From positions 2,190,777 to 2,254,776 of the forward strand of contig NZ_CP026003.1 in the NCBI RefSeq assembly GCF_003086795.1: a DNA stretch of 64,000 bases, given 5' to 3'. Source of the stretch: Stenotrophomonas sp. SAU14A_NAIMI4_5 (GTDB lineage Bacteria; Pseudomonadota; Gammaproteobacteria; Xanthomonadales; Xanthomonadaceae). Below are positions 26,452-33,988 of the stretch, piece by piece. How positions within the stretch are numbered: the first letter of the stretch is position 1; each line of letters starts with the position of its first letter. Both the position numbers and the translations under genes were made by a program. The notes beneath the pieces were generated by a model, which saw only the letters and a list, made by a program, of their open reading frames with translations, searched no databases and was not told where the DNA came from.

Positions 26452-26589
26452 TCATTTAACCGGCGTCGGTTTTCCGGCCAATGGCTGCAGGGTCCAGTGA
26501 CCGGAATTCTGGCGCTGGCGCGGCAGCAGTGGGCCATCGTGCTGTGTGTAGATGAAGCGGCCCTGGTGGTCGCTGAGACAGGTCAGCAG
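26452..26589 (-). pseudogene. Possible 3' remnant of an unidentified gene
   Basis: An open stretch of 45 codons on the minus strand ends in TGA at 26452-26454 and has strongly GC-biased third positions through its first half (CLSDHQGRFIYTQHDGPLL and onward), as real genes here do. In-frame TAG at 26590 and a palindromic repeat just beyond it remove any upstream part, and there is no start codon. I read it as the tail of a gene truncated by repeat insertion. I do not recognise the family, and a chance open stretch is possible. Confidence 0.3.
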
Positions 26590-26606
26590 CTACGTGCAAA
26601 TGCAAA

Positions 26607-26695
26607 GGGGTCGGATCCCTTTCCAGCGGAAAGGGCTCCGACCCCTTTGGGATCGCGTGGGGTCAGAGCCCTCCCTGCGGGAGGGATCTGACCCC
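26607..26695. repeat. Two tandem GGGGTCNGA palindromes
   Basis: Hairpin 1 at 26607-26645 (GGGGTCGGATCCCTTTCC / GGAAAGGGCTCCGACCCC). Hairpin 2 at 26659-26695 (GGGGTCAGAGCCCTCCC / GGGAGGGATCTGACCCC). A third member lies at 62841-62880. They lie just past the fleQ stop and may also end its transcript. Confidence 0.8.
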
Positions 26696-26707
26696 GGCGT
26701 CATCGGC

Positions 26708-28195
26708 TCAGCTGGCCAGTTCGGCCTGCTCGCGCTCGATGCCGTACTTGCGCAGCTTTTCCACCAGGGTGGTGCGGCGCAGGCCGAGCAGCTGGGCGGC
26801 ATGGGCGACGACGCCCTGGGTGCGTTCCAGTGCTTCGTTGATCAGGCCCAGTTCGATCGTGGCCATGTGGTTGCGCAGGTCCAGGCCGTCATTGGGCAGG
26901 GCCGCCTGGGCGCCCGCGTTCTCCGCCGCGGCCTGGCTGCCGCTGCCCGGGGTGTGGAAGGAGAAGCTGCGCAGGTCCAGGCGTTCCTCGCTGGCGGCCA
27001 CCGGCGCCGCGGCGGGCGGTGCCACCACGGCCAGCGCGGCGTCGCCACGATAGCGGGCCGGCAGGTCCTGTACGCGCACCGAACCACCCGGGTGCAGCAC
27101 GGCCAGACGCTCGACCAGGTTGGTCAGCTCGCGCACGTTGCCGGGCCACTCGTAGCTGGCCAGTGCCTGCAGGGCTTCCGGGGTGAAGCGCACTTCGCCA
27201 CGGCCGGTGCGGCCGAGCTGCATGGCGATGGTTTCGACCAGGGCGGGCAGGTCTTCGCGACGTTCGCGCAGGGCCGGCACTTCGATCGGGAAGACGTTGA
27301 GGCGGTAGAACAGATCCTCGCGGAACTTGCCTTCGGCGATGCGGGTTTCCAGGTCGCGGTGGGTAGCTGCGACCACGCGCACGTTGCAGCGGATGGTCTG
27401 GTTGCCACCGACGCGTTCGAAGCTGCGCTCCTGCAGCACGCGCAGCAGCTTCACCTGCATCGGCAGGCTCATGTCGCCGATTTCATCCAGCAGCAGGGTG
27501 CCGCCCTCGGCCATTTCGAAACGGCCCTTGCGCGCGGTCAGTGCACCGGTGAAGGCGCCCTTTTCGTGGCCGAACAGCTCGCTTTCCAGCAGGTCGGCGG
27601 GGATGGCGCCGCAGTTGATCGCAACGAACGGGCCATCACGGCGCGGCGAGCGCTGGTGGATCGAACGCGAGACCACTTCCTTGCCGGTGCCCGATTCGCC
27701 CAGCACCAGTACGGTGGTGTCGAAGGCCGCCACCTGCTCGATCATCGTGCGCAGCCCGGTCACCGCCGGGCCGTTGCCGGTCGGGCCGTGGTCCTGTGCG
27801 GCGCCGGCCTGGTGCTCGGCGTCCAGGCGCTTGAGGCTGGCGCGGCGCAGCAGCGCTTCCATCTGGGTGTGGCGCAGCGGGGCTTCCAGCGGCCAGATGT
27901 TGGCCTCGTGCAGGCCGTGCTGCTGGGCAAACGCTGCAGCTTCACCGTCGGCCAGCAGCACCGGCGGCGGCAGGCTGCTGCCGCCCAGCCAGGCGTACAG
28001 CGCGGTGCTGGCGGCGCTGTCGTCCAGGCTGCCGACGATCACGGCCATCCAGTCGTTCTGGCGCTGGCGGCCCAGGTCGAAATCGGCCGCGTCGGACACC
28101 CAGCGCGGGTTGAAGTCCATGAATTCCAGCAGGGCAACGGTGCGCTCGGCACGCACGGCGTCGTTGTCCAGTACAAGGATGCGCGATTCACTCAC
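26708..28195 (-). CDS. fleQ: Sigma-54-dependent flagellar master regulator FleQ
   Basis: Enhancer-binding protein that activates RpoN-dependent flagellar promoters and, in relatives, binds cyclic-di-GMP. It has 495 residues. The N-terminal FleQ receiver-like domain (1-125) lacks a canonical phospho-acceptor pocket. The AAA+ domain has Walker A GESGTGKE at 166-173, GAFTGA (sigma-54 contact) at 213-218 and Walker B LLLDEIGD at 234-241. The C-terminal Fis-type helix-turn-helix is at about 455-490. It overlaps vemR by 4 bp. Confidence 0.95.
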   Translation of the reverse strand: MSESRILVLDNDAVRAERTVALLEFMDFNPRWVSDAADFDLGRQRQNDWMAVIVGSLDDSAASTALYAWLGGSSLPPPVLLADGEAAAFAQQHGLHEANIWPLEAPLRHTQMEALLRRASLKRLDAEHQAGAAQDHGPTGNGPAVTGLRTMIEQVAAFDTTVLVLGESGTGKEVVSRSIHQRSPRRDGPFVAINCGAIPADLLESELFGHEKGAFTGALTARKGRFEMAEGGTLLLDEIGDMSLPMQVKLLRVLQERSFERVGGNQTIRCNVRVVAATHRDLETRIAEGKFREDLFYRLNVFPIEVPALRERREDLPALVETIAMQLGRTGRGEVRFTPEALQALASYEWPGNVRELTNLVERLAVLHPGGSVRVQDLPARYRGDAALAVVAPPAAAPVAASEERLDLRSFSFHTPGSGSQAAAENAGAQAALPNDGLDLRNHMATIELGLINEALERTQGVVAHAAQLLGLRRTTLVEKLRKYGIEREQAELAS

Positions 28196-28569
28196 GATCG
28201 ATCCTCCCTGAGGCCTTCCAGGATCGGCATGACTTCCTGGATGTACGACAACTTGCTGACGAAATTGTCGGCGCCGGCGCGCAGCGCATGCTCGCGGTGC
28301 TCGACGTCGTCGAAGTGGCTGGCGATCACGATGTACGGGGCATCATCCTGCGACTTGATCAGGCGGGTGGCCTGCAGGCCGCCCATTTCCGGCATGGCCA
28401 GGTCCATCAGCACCACCTGCGGACGCAGCGACTCGGAGCGCTCGATGGCTTCCAGGCCGTTGCCGGCGCTGCCGACGATCTGCAGCCAGTCGATCTTGCG
28501 GAAGTGGCGCATCGCTGCGTTGATGAAACCCTCATGGTCGTCGACCAGCAGCACTGTGAGCTTGTTCAT
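28192..28569 (-). CDS. vemR: Stand-alone response regulator VemR
   Basis: Receiver-only response regulator that, in Xanthomonas, lies between rpoN2 and fleQ and affects motility, exopolysaccharide and virulence. It has 125 residues from the ATG at 28569. That start is preferred because AAGGA lies 8 bp upstream, whereas the ATG at 28578 overlaps the ribosome site. Asp10/Asp11, Asp56 ([11 protein letters not shown]) and the Lys in VSKLSYIQE are present. It has no output domain. Confidence 0.9.
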   Translation of the reverse strand: MNKLTVLLVDDHEGFINAAMRHFRKIDWLQIVGSAGNGLEAIERSESLRPQVVLMDLAMPEMGGLQATRLIKSQDDAPYIVIASHFDDVEHREHALRAGADNFVSKLSYIQEVMPILEGLREDRS

Positions 28570-28583
28570 GTGCAACATCCTTT

Positions 28584-29993
28584 TCAGCCCACTCGGGCCA
28601 GCTGTGGTTGCCTGGCGCTGAGCCGGCGCCGTTCACGGGCCGGGGCGATATCCAGTTGTTCGCGGTATTTTGCGACGGTTCGGCGGGCAATGTTCACCCC
28701 CTGGCGTGACAGAAGTCCCGCAATGGCCTCGTCGGCCAGCGGGCGACCGGCCGGTTCGGCGTCGATCAGGCGGCGGACCATGGCCTTGACGGCCTGGCCG
28801 GACACGCTGGCACCTTCCAGGCGCACCGCGAAGAAATGCTTCAGTTCGAAGGTGCCGCGCGGGGTCTGCAGGAACTTGCCGGTGGTGATGCGTGACACCG
28901 TGGATTCGTGCATGCCGATCTCTTCGGCCACTTCCTTCAGGGTCAGCGGCGCCATGGCTTCCTCGCCACGCACCAGGAACGCGGCCTGGCGCTCGACGAT
29001 CACCCGTGCGGTGCGCAGCAGGGTGTCGTAGCGCATGGACAGGCCGCGGCTGAACCAGCGCGCTTCCTGCAGCATCTCGCGCAGTGCCGGGGCGGCGTCG
29101 CTGGTTTCGGCCAGGGCCTGCTCGTACTGGCTGTTGATCGAGACGCGGCGGCTGGTGGCCGGATTCAGCGCCACCTTCCACTGCTTGTCGGCGTGCCAGG
29201 CGACCACGTCCGGCACCACAACGGCGTTGCGCTCGGGCAGCAGGCTGTCGCCCGGGCGCGGCTGCAGCGACAGGATCAGGCGCACGGCCTCGCGCACGTC
29301 ATCCACTTCGGCATCGTGCTGGCGGGCCAGCGCGGGGTAGTCATGTGCGGCCAGGGCGTCCAGCGCGCCTTCCAGGATGCGCGCGGCCAGGTGCCGGGCC
29401 GGCACCACGCCGTGCAGGCTGTAGAGCTGGGCCAGCAGGCCTTCGCGCAGGTCCTGTGCGGCCATGCCGGCCGGTTCGCCGTGCAGCAGCTGCTGGCGGA
29501 TGGCTTCCACGCCCGCGGCGTCGATGTCGAACTGGGCGCTGGCCAGCAGCTGCAGCTGGTCCAGCGGCGCCTGCAGGTAGCCTGCCTCGTCGCAGTGTTC
29601 CAGCCAGAAGGCGGCCACGGCCAGTTCGCGCTCATCCAGATCCAGCGCCAGGCGCTGCAGCACACGCAGCTGAGGGTCGGTGGACTCGCCGGCGGCGATG
29701 CGCGCCATGCGGTCGTCGTCGCCGTCCTGCCAGCTGCTGCCGGCTACGTCCCACATCGAGGACTCGGGCAGCTCATCGAAGGCAGCCGTTTCCAGGGTGG
29801 TGGCGCTGGCGTCGGTGGCGTCGGCCGCCGGTGCTTCGGCGTCCTCGATTTCCAGCAGCGGGTTGGAATCCAGCAGGCGCTGGATTTCCTGTTCCAGGTG
29901 CAGCCCGTCCAGCTGCAGCAGTCGGATGGACTGCAGCAATTGCGGCGTGAGGTGAAGCGTCTGGCCCAGCTGGGTCGAAAGTGCAGCCTTCAT
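28584..29993 (-). CDS. rpoN2: RNA polymerase sigma-54 factor, RpoN2-type
   Basis: Alternative sigma factor that needs activators such as FleQ. It has 469 residues: the Gln-rich region I (LGQTLHLTPQLLQSIRLLQL, about 9-28), an acidic region II (about 45-100), the core-binding region, and the RpoN box ARRTVAKYR at 436-444. Its place next to vemR and fleQ marks it as the flagellar paralogue known as rpoN2 in Xanthomonas; a second housekeeping rpoN probably lies elsewhere. Confidence 0.92.
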   Translation of the reverse strand: MKAALSTQLGQTLHLTPQLLQSIRLLQLDGLHLEQEIQRLLDSNPLLEIEDAEAPAADATDASATTLETAAFDELPESSMWDVAGSSWQDGDDDRMARIAAGESTDPQLRVLQRLALDLDERELAVAAFWLEHCDEAGYLQAPLDQLQLLASAQFDIDAAGVEAIRQQLLHGEPAGMAAQDLREGLLAQLYSLHGVVPARHLAARILEGALDALAAHDYPALARQHDAEVDDVREAVRLILSLQPRPGDSLLPERNAVVVPDVVAWHADKQWKVALNPATSRRVSINSQYEQALAETSDAAPALREMLQEARWFSRGLSMRYDTLLRTARVIVERQAAFLVRGEEAMAPLTLKEVAEEIGMHESTVSRITTGKFLQTPRGTFELKHFFAVRLEGASVSGQAVKAMVRRLIDAEPAGRPLADEAIAGLLSRQGVNIARRTVAKYREQLDIAPARERRRLSARQPQLARVG

Positions 29994-30104
29994 TTCAGTT
30001 CCCCGGCGCCGCTCCCCGACGCCTTGTGGAACACATCTTGCTTTTGATCCCGGGCAGGCGGAATCGGGGGGTTCCTGAATGCACTGGTGATGTTCCCGAC
30101 AGGG

Positions 30105-30123
30105 TGTAGGGGTATTCCCTACA
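30105..30123. promoter_or_regulatory. 19-bp palindrome upstream of rpoN2, possible LuxR/NarL-type operator
   Basis: TGTAGGGGTATTCCCTACA, with perfect 7-bp arms and a 5-bp centre, about 112 bp before the rpoN2 start. LuxR/NarL-family regulators often bind such sites, and one is encoded immediately upstream. The remaining bases between rpoN2 and the repeat at 30263 show no gene. Confidence 0.45.
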
Positions 30124-30262
30124 ACGTCGCGGGAAGTTGACGGTGCCCCGTGGCAAGTTGTTGATTTTTCGTGGGCGCCGGGCAGTCGTCCGGGGTGCCG
30201 GTGTACGGAAACCCGACAGTTCGTGTCAGGGTGACGGCATTCCGTCGCCTGTGGCGGGGGGG

Positions 30263-30339
30263 GTAGAGTCGACTGTCAGTCGACTATTGCGCGAAGCGCG
30301 GGATCCAACGCAACAGCAGTCGACCAACGGTCGACGCTA
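30263..30339. repeat. Inverted pair of GTCGAC-type GTAG palindromes
   Basis: Plus copy GTAGAGTCGACTGTCAGTCGACT at 30263-30284 (shown here by its stem GTCGACT). Minus copy at about 30318-30340, whose (A)TAG head supplies the stop codon of the response regulator gene. Confidence 0.7.
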
Positions 30340-30975
30340 TTCCAGCTCGTGCTGGTGGCGGGCCGCCAGCAGCAGCAGATCATTGGCGCGGCGGCAGCCC
30401 AGCGATTCCATCATGCGGGCGCGGTGGGTCTCCACCGTCTTCACGCTGATGCCGAGGTCTGCGGCGATTTCCTTGTTGCTCTCGCCCTTGCCGATGCGGC
30501 GCAGGATCTCGCGCTGGCGCGGCGACAGGGCGGCGATGCCGGTGGGCTTCTCGCGGCCCAGCATCGGCGCCAGCATCTTGGCCGAGATCTGCGGGCTCAG
30601 GAACACCTGGCCGGCGTGCGCGGCGCGCAGTGCCAGTTCCAGCTCCTGCGGGGCGGCATCCTTCACCACGAAACCCACGGCGCCACGGTCCAGTGCATCA
30701 CGCACATGGGCGGCGTCGTCGTGCATGGTCATCATCACGATGCGGGTGCCGGGCGAGCGCAGGCGGATGTCGCTGAGGGCTTCCAGGCCGGTCCGGCCAG
30801 GCAGGGACAGGTCCATCAGGACCACGTCGGGGGCATGCAGCAGGGCCATCTGCAGCGCCTGCTCGGCGTTGCTCGCCTCGGCTACCAGTTGCACGTCGGC
30901 AAACCCCTGCAGCAGTCGCGCCAGGCCGGCGCGAACCAGGGTGTGATCGTCGACGATGAGAACTCGCACAGGCAC
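30337..30975 (-). CDS. fsnR: LuxR/NarL-family response regulator, FsnR-like
   Basis: Orphan two-component regulator with a receiver domain (Asp9/Asp10, phospho-acceptor Asp55 in LMDLSLPGRTG) and a C-terminal LuxR helix-turn-helix (LSPRQREILRRIGKGESNKEIA and GISVKTVETHRARMM, about 145-205). It has 212 residues. S. maltophilia FsnR, a regulator reported to activate flagellar operons, is of this type and, as I recall, lies in this part of the flagellar locus; the name rests on that context. The start is a GTG at 30975. No histidine kinase is adjacent. Confidence 0.72.
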   Translation of the reverse strand: MPVRVLIVDDHTLVRAGLARLLQGFADVQLVAEASNAEQALQMALLHAPDVVLMDLSLPGRTGLEALSDIRLRSPGTRIVMMTMHDDAAHVRDALDRGAVGFVVKDAAPQELELALRAAHAGQVFLSPQISAKMLAPMLGREKPTGIAALSPRQREILRRIGKGESNKEIAADLGISVKTVETHRARMMESLGCRRANDLLLLAARHQHELE

Positions 30976-31060
30976 GTTGCAGGTCCGTGAGGGGAGACCA
31001 CCTTAACTTAGCTGAACGGGCGCGCCAAGAGCACTCCGTCCCGCTTCCGGGTGGCAGGTT

Positions 31061-31639
31061 TCAGCGCGCTCGCCGCGCTTCGGCAACCTGACGCCGATGC
31101 AAACGGAACAAGTGCCGTTCCATGGCCATCTCCAGGCCATCGCCGAGGCGATTGAAGCGCAGCCACAGGAAGTGGCCGCCGCTGCCATCGGCCGCTTCGG
31201 CGATGACGTCGACCGGCAGGTCGATGTTGTCGGGCAGCCAGTCGCTGGGCTGCAGGCGTACCACGCCGGACTGGCCGGGCAGGGCGCCACTGCGCGGGCC
31301 CAGCTGCAGGCGGATGCCGCGGCGCGACCAGCGCACCGGGCGCAGCGGCAGGTCCTGGCCCTGCTGGCGCACCAGGCGGCCCAGCAGCACCATGGTCAGG
31401 TCCAGCTTGGCTTCCAGCCGCTGGATCTGCAGGCTGGTTTCGCTGCGTTCGTCGTGCTCGTCCCCGCGGCTGTCTTCGACCAGCGCCAGGCTGCGCAGCA
31501 GGCCTTCGGCACTGCTGGTGCGACCAGCCGCGCTGCCCGCCTGGAACTCGGCCGGCAGGGCCAGCTCGCAGCTGAGCGTTTCATCGAACAGCTCGCTCTC
31601 GGCAGGGTGGTGCAGCGACGTGGTCGGCAGCAGGGTCAT
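31061..31639 (-). CDS. PilZ-like domain protein of the flagellar cluster
   Basis: Probable degenerate PilZ protein, 192 residues. An N-terminal helical region (about 60-95, coiled-coil-like RSETSLQIQRLEAKLDLTMVLLGRLV) precedes a beta-rich C-terminal half. WSRRGIRLQLG (104-114) matches the (D/N)xSxxGxxL motif of PilZ except that the first position is Arg103, so cyclic-di-GMP binding is doubtful. It overlaps fliT by 4 bp and is last in the fliD-fliS-fliT series. Xanthomonas carries similar non-canonical PilZ genes in its flagellar locus. Confidence 0.65.
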   Translation of the reverse strand: MTLLPTTSLHHPAESELFDETLSCELALPAEFQAGSAAGRTSSAEGLLRSLALVEDSRGDEHDERSETSLQIQRLEAKLDLTMVLLGRLVRQQGQDLPLRPVRWSRRGIRLQLGPRSGALPGQSGVVRLQPSDWLPDNIDLPVDVIAEAADGSGGHFLWLRFNRLGDGLEMAMERHLFRLHRRQVAEARRAR

Positions 31640-31926
31640 GCCAGAGATTCTGCCTTCAGGTACGCATGGGCGGCGCGAAGGGACCGGCCCGTGTGCTTGA
31701 GGTGCGCGGCGGCTTCGTCGCGCAGGCCGATCATGCGGGCCAGCACACGCTGCTGGTGGTCGCGCAGTGCAAGGATCGCCTCGTTGCTGGGGCGCTCGAC
31801 AACCATCGACAGCGCAGCCACGGCCTGCAGGTGCTCGGCCATCAGACGTTCGCTGGTGTCGTAGTCGTCGTTGGGCAGGCTGGCGTCGAGCGTGTCCAGC
31901 GAATCGTGCAGCGACTGCAGGTTCAC
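31636..31926 (-). CDS. fliT: FliT-like flagellar export chaperone
   Basis: Small all-helical protein of 96 residues in the fliD-fliS-fliT position; FliT-type proteins chaperone the cap protein FliD. The sequence is weakly conserved, so the call rests mainly on size, helicity and context. The start is a GTG at 31926 overlapping the fliS stop by 4 bp; the end overlaps the PilZ-like gene by 4 bp. Confidence 0.65.
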   Translation of the reverse strand: MNLQSLHDSLDTLDASLPNDDYDTSERLMAEHLQAVAALSMVVERPSNEAILALRDHQQRVLARMIGLRDEAAAHLKHTGRSLRAAHAYLKAESLA

Positions 31927-32339
31927 GGTGCCACCGCCTTGACGTGGCGCTGGTCGGCCGGAATGGCGTTCCAGGCCGAATCGATTTCGACCATCAGGCC
32001 CAGGGCTTCCTGCAGCGCGGTGGAATCGTTGTGCAGGTTGCCTTCGGTCAGGCGCATGATGACGAAGTCGTACAGCGCCGACAGGTTGCCGGCGATCTCG
32101 CCACCGGCTTCATGGTCGAGCGAGCCATGCAGGTGGCCGACGATCGCACAGGCTTCGCCGATGGCCTTGCCCTTGCGCGCCTGGTCATTCTGTTGCAGCG
32201 AGGCTTCAGCGGTGCGGATGCGCTCGCATGCACCGGCCAGCAGCAGGGCCACCAGCTTGTGCGGATCTGCGTCCACGACCGAGGTGGTCACACCGACCTT
32301 GCGGTACTGCTCGGCGAACTGCCGATTGGAACCGTACAT
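31923..32339 (-). CDS. fliS: Flagellin export chaperone FliS
   Basis: Binds the C-terminus of flagellin and stops premature polymerisation. It has 138 residues and the typical start MYGSNRQFAEQYRKVGV, then the helical bundle with SVVDADPHKLVALLLAGACERI. It lies 128 bp downstream of fliD. Confidence 0.95.
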   Translation of the reverse strand: MYGSNRQFAEQYRKVGVTTSVVDADPHKLVALLLAGACERIRTAEASLQQNDQARKGKAIGEACAIVGHLHGSLDHEAGGEIAGNLSALYDFVIMRLTEGNLHNDSTALQEALGLMVEIDSAWNAIPADQRHVKAVAP

Positions 32340-32467
32340 ATATGGAATCTCCTGGAATGCCTGCCCATCCGCGCGGGTAGGGGCATGGGTTCGGCACGGG
32401 GTCTATCGTGTTATCGGCGCAGATGGCGTGCTACTTGAGTGCCACCTGCACGGGAAAAGCGCGTGGA

Positions 32468-33805
32468 TCAGCCGAGCTGGTCGATGAGGGAGCCGCTGGC
32501 GGACTGCATCTGCGAGACCATCTTCTCCATCGCGGTGAACTGCTTGGTGTAGCGGTCGGACACTTTTTCCATGCTCTTGTCGAGATCGTCCAGCTGCTTT
32601 TCCAGCGCCTTGATCTGCTTGTTCAAGGTGGCTTGGCGCTGGGTGATCGTGCCGCTGGTGGTATCCAGGGTGCTCTTCATCAGCTCGGTCATCGGCTTGG
32701 CCAGCGCACCTTCGGCACCGAACAGCTTGTTGGCCGCTTCCGGGTTCTTCGACAGCGCGGTGTCCAGCTTGGCCGCATCCAGGCTCAGGGTGCCATCGGC
32801 GGCGATGGTCAGGCCCAGGTCCTTCAGATCGTTGACGTTGCTGCTCAGCTGCGTGCGCAGCTGCTGCTGCAGGCCGCGCACCATGGCATCGCCGGTCATC
32901 GTCGAGGCGGTGTTGGTTTCGGCGTTGTAGGCGCTGGAGCTCTTCAGCGTCGACTGGATCGAGTTGTAGGCGGTGATGAACGCGTTGAGGTTGGTTTTCA
33001 GCGTGCTGTTGTCGGGGGCGATGGTCAGCGTCTGCGGCTCGCCTTCCTTGGCCTTGGTCAAGGTCAGGCTGACACCGGGCACCAGGTCGGTGATGGTGTT
33101 GGAGCTGCTGGTACGGGTGAAGCCATCAACCACGACCACGGCATCCTTGGCCGGCACCATCTCGCTCATCTTCGAGGCATCGGTGCCGTCGTAGACCAGG
33201 CTGGAGAGCCCGCCATTGCCGCCGCTGGCGCTGACCTTCAGCGCGCCCTTGGTGCCCGAATCGACGGCGGTGAGCACCAGGTGCTGGCCATCGTCGGCGG
33301 TGACCACCGCAGCGGTGACGCCCTTGCTCTGCGCGGCCGAGTTGATTTCCGCAGCGATCTTCTCCAGCGTCGCGCCGGCTTCGATCTCCACGTTGAGGGT
33401 CTTGTCGCCGTAGGCAATCGACAGCGTACCGTCACCCACGACGGCATCCTTGGTGTAGGCCTGCGAGCTCAGCTTCTGGTTCTGCGCCAGCGATTTGACT
33501 TCCACCTGGTGGGTACCCGCCGCGGCCTTGCCGGCCGTGGTGCTGGTATCCAGCGCGGCGGTGAAGTTCGACTCGGTGGGCGTGGTCAGCTTCACACCAG
33601 GCTTGGCCATGCCTGTCACCAGCGTCTTCAGCGCCGTCTGCAGGGTGGTCATGCCGCTCTTGATGGTGCCCAGCGCCGACAGTTTGGCGCTGGCCGCAAC
33701 ACCGGCCGAGTTGATCTGGTTTTCGCGGGGCTCGCGTTCCTTGGCGGTCAGCTGGGCAACCAGCGAGGGAATGTCGAGACCTGTACCAATCGTGCCGATG
33801 GCCAT
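32468..33805 (-). CDS. fliD: Flagellar cap protein FliD (hook-associated protein 2)
   Basis: Filament cap that folds incoming flagellin; it also mediates adhesion in some pathogens. It has 445 residues, with the N-terminal GTGLDIPSLVAQLTAKER motif, a Ser/Thr-rich middle, and C-terminal coiled coils (TITQRQATLNKQIKALEKQLDDLDK, about 385-410) ending in MQSASGSLIDQLG. Upstream are both a sigma-28-like and a sigma-54-like promoter. Confidence 0.95.
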   Translation of the reverse strand: MAIGTIGTGLDIPSLVAQLTAKEREPRENQINSAGVAASAKLSALGTIKSGMTTLQTALKTLVTGMAKPGVKLTTPTESNFTAALDTSTTAGKAAAGTHQVEVKSLAQNQKLSSQAYTKDAVVGDGTLSIAYGDKTLNVEIEAGATLEKIAAEINSAAQSKGVTAAVVTADDGQHLVLTAVDSGTKGALKVSASGGNGGLSSLVYDGTDASKMSEMVPAKDAVVVVDGFTRTSSSNTITDLVPGVSLTLTKAKEGEPQTLTIAPDNSTLKTNLNAFITAYNSIQSTLKSSSAYNAETNTASTMTGDAMVRGLQQQLRTQLSSNVNDLKDLGLTIAADGTLSLDAAKLDTALSKNPEAANKLFGAEGALAKPMTELMKSTLDTTSGTITQRQATLNKQIKALEKQLDDLDKSMEKVSDRYTKQFTAMEKMVSQMQSASGSLIDQLG

Positions 33806-33853
33806 GCGGGGAATCCTTGTTCTTGGACGGGCCGTTCAGGTGTCCTGCACCTG

Positions 33854-33880
33854 CTATCGGCCGGGGATGGGCGAGCTTGA
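33854..33880 (-). promoter_or_regulatory. Candidate sigma-28 promoter for fliD
   Basis: The minus strand reads TCAA, 15 bases, GCCGATAG, close to TAAA-N15-GCCGATAA. Transcription would start about 40 bp before the fliD ATG. Confidence 0.6.
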
Positions 33881-33904
33881 GCGTTGAAACGCTTCCCCAC
33901 CCAG

Positions 33905-33920
33905 TGCAAGCCGCGTGCCA
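33905..33920 (-). promoter_or_regulatory. Candidate sigma-54 promoter for fliD
   Basis: The minus strand reads TGGCACGCGGCTTGCA, a full match to TGGCAC-N5-TTGCA. It lies upstream of the sigma-28-like site, so fliD-fliS-fliT may be expressed in two phases. Confidence 0.85.
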
Positions 33921-33940
33921 ACCGGCCGCCGGGCACGAAG

Positions 33941-33960
33941 AAGGGGGCTTTCGCCCCCTT
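33941..33960 (-). terminator. Hairpin terminator after fliC
   Basis: Perfect 20-bp palindrome AAGGGGGC/GCCCCCTT followed on the minus strand by TTCTTC. It lies 28 bp past the fliC stop and separates fliC from the fliD promoters. Confidence 0.75.
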
Positions 33961-33988
33961 CCCGTTACTGCAAGGTACTACCGCTGGA

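Noticed and set aside
26254..26691. Plus-strand open frame over the CTG microsatellite (Leu/Met-rich peptide)
   Set aside because: It is made almost wholly from repeats and has no ribosome site or coding bias outside them.
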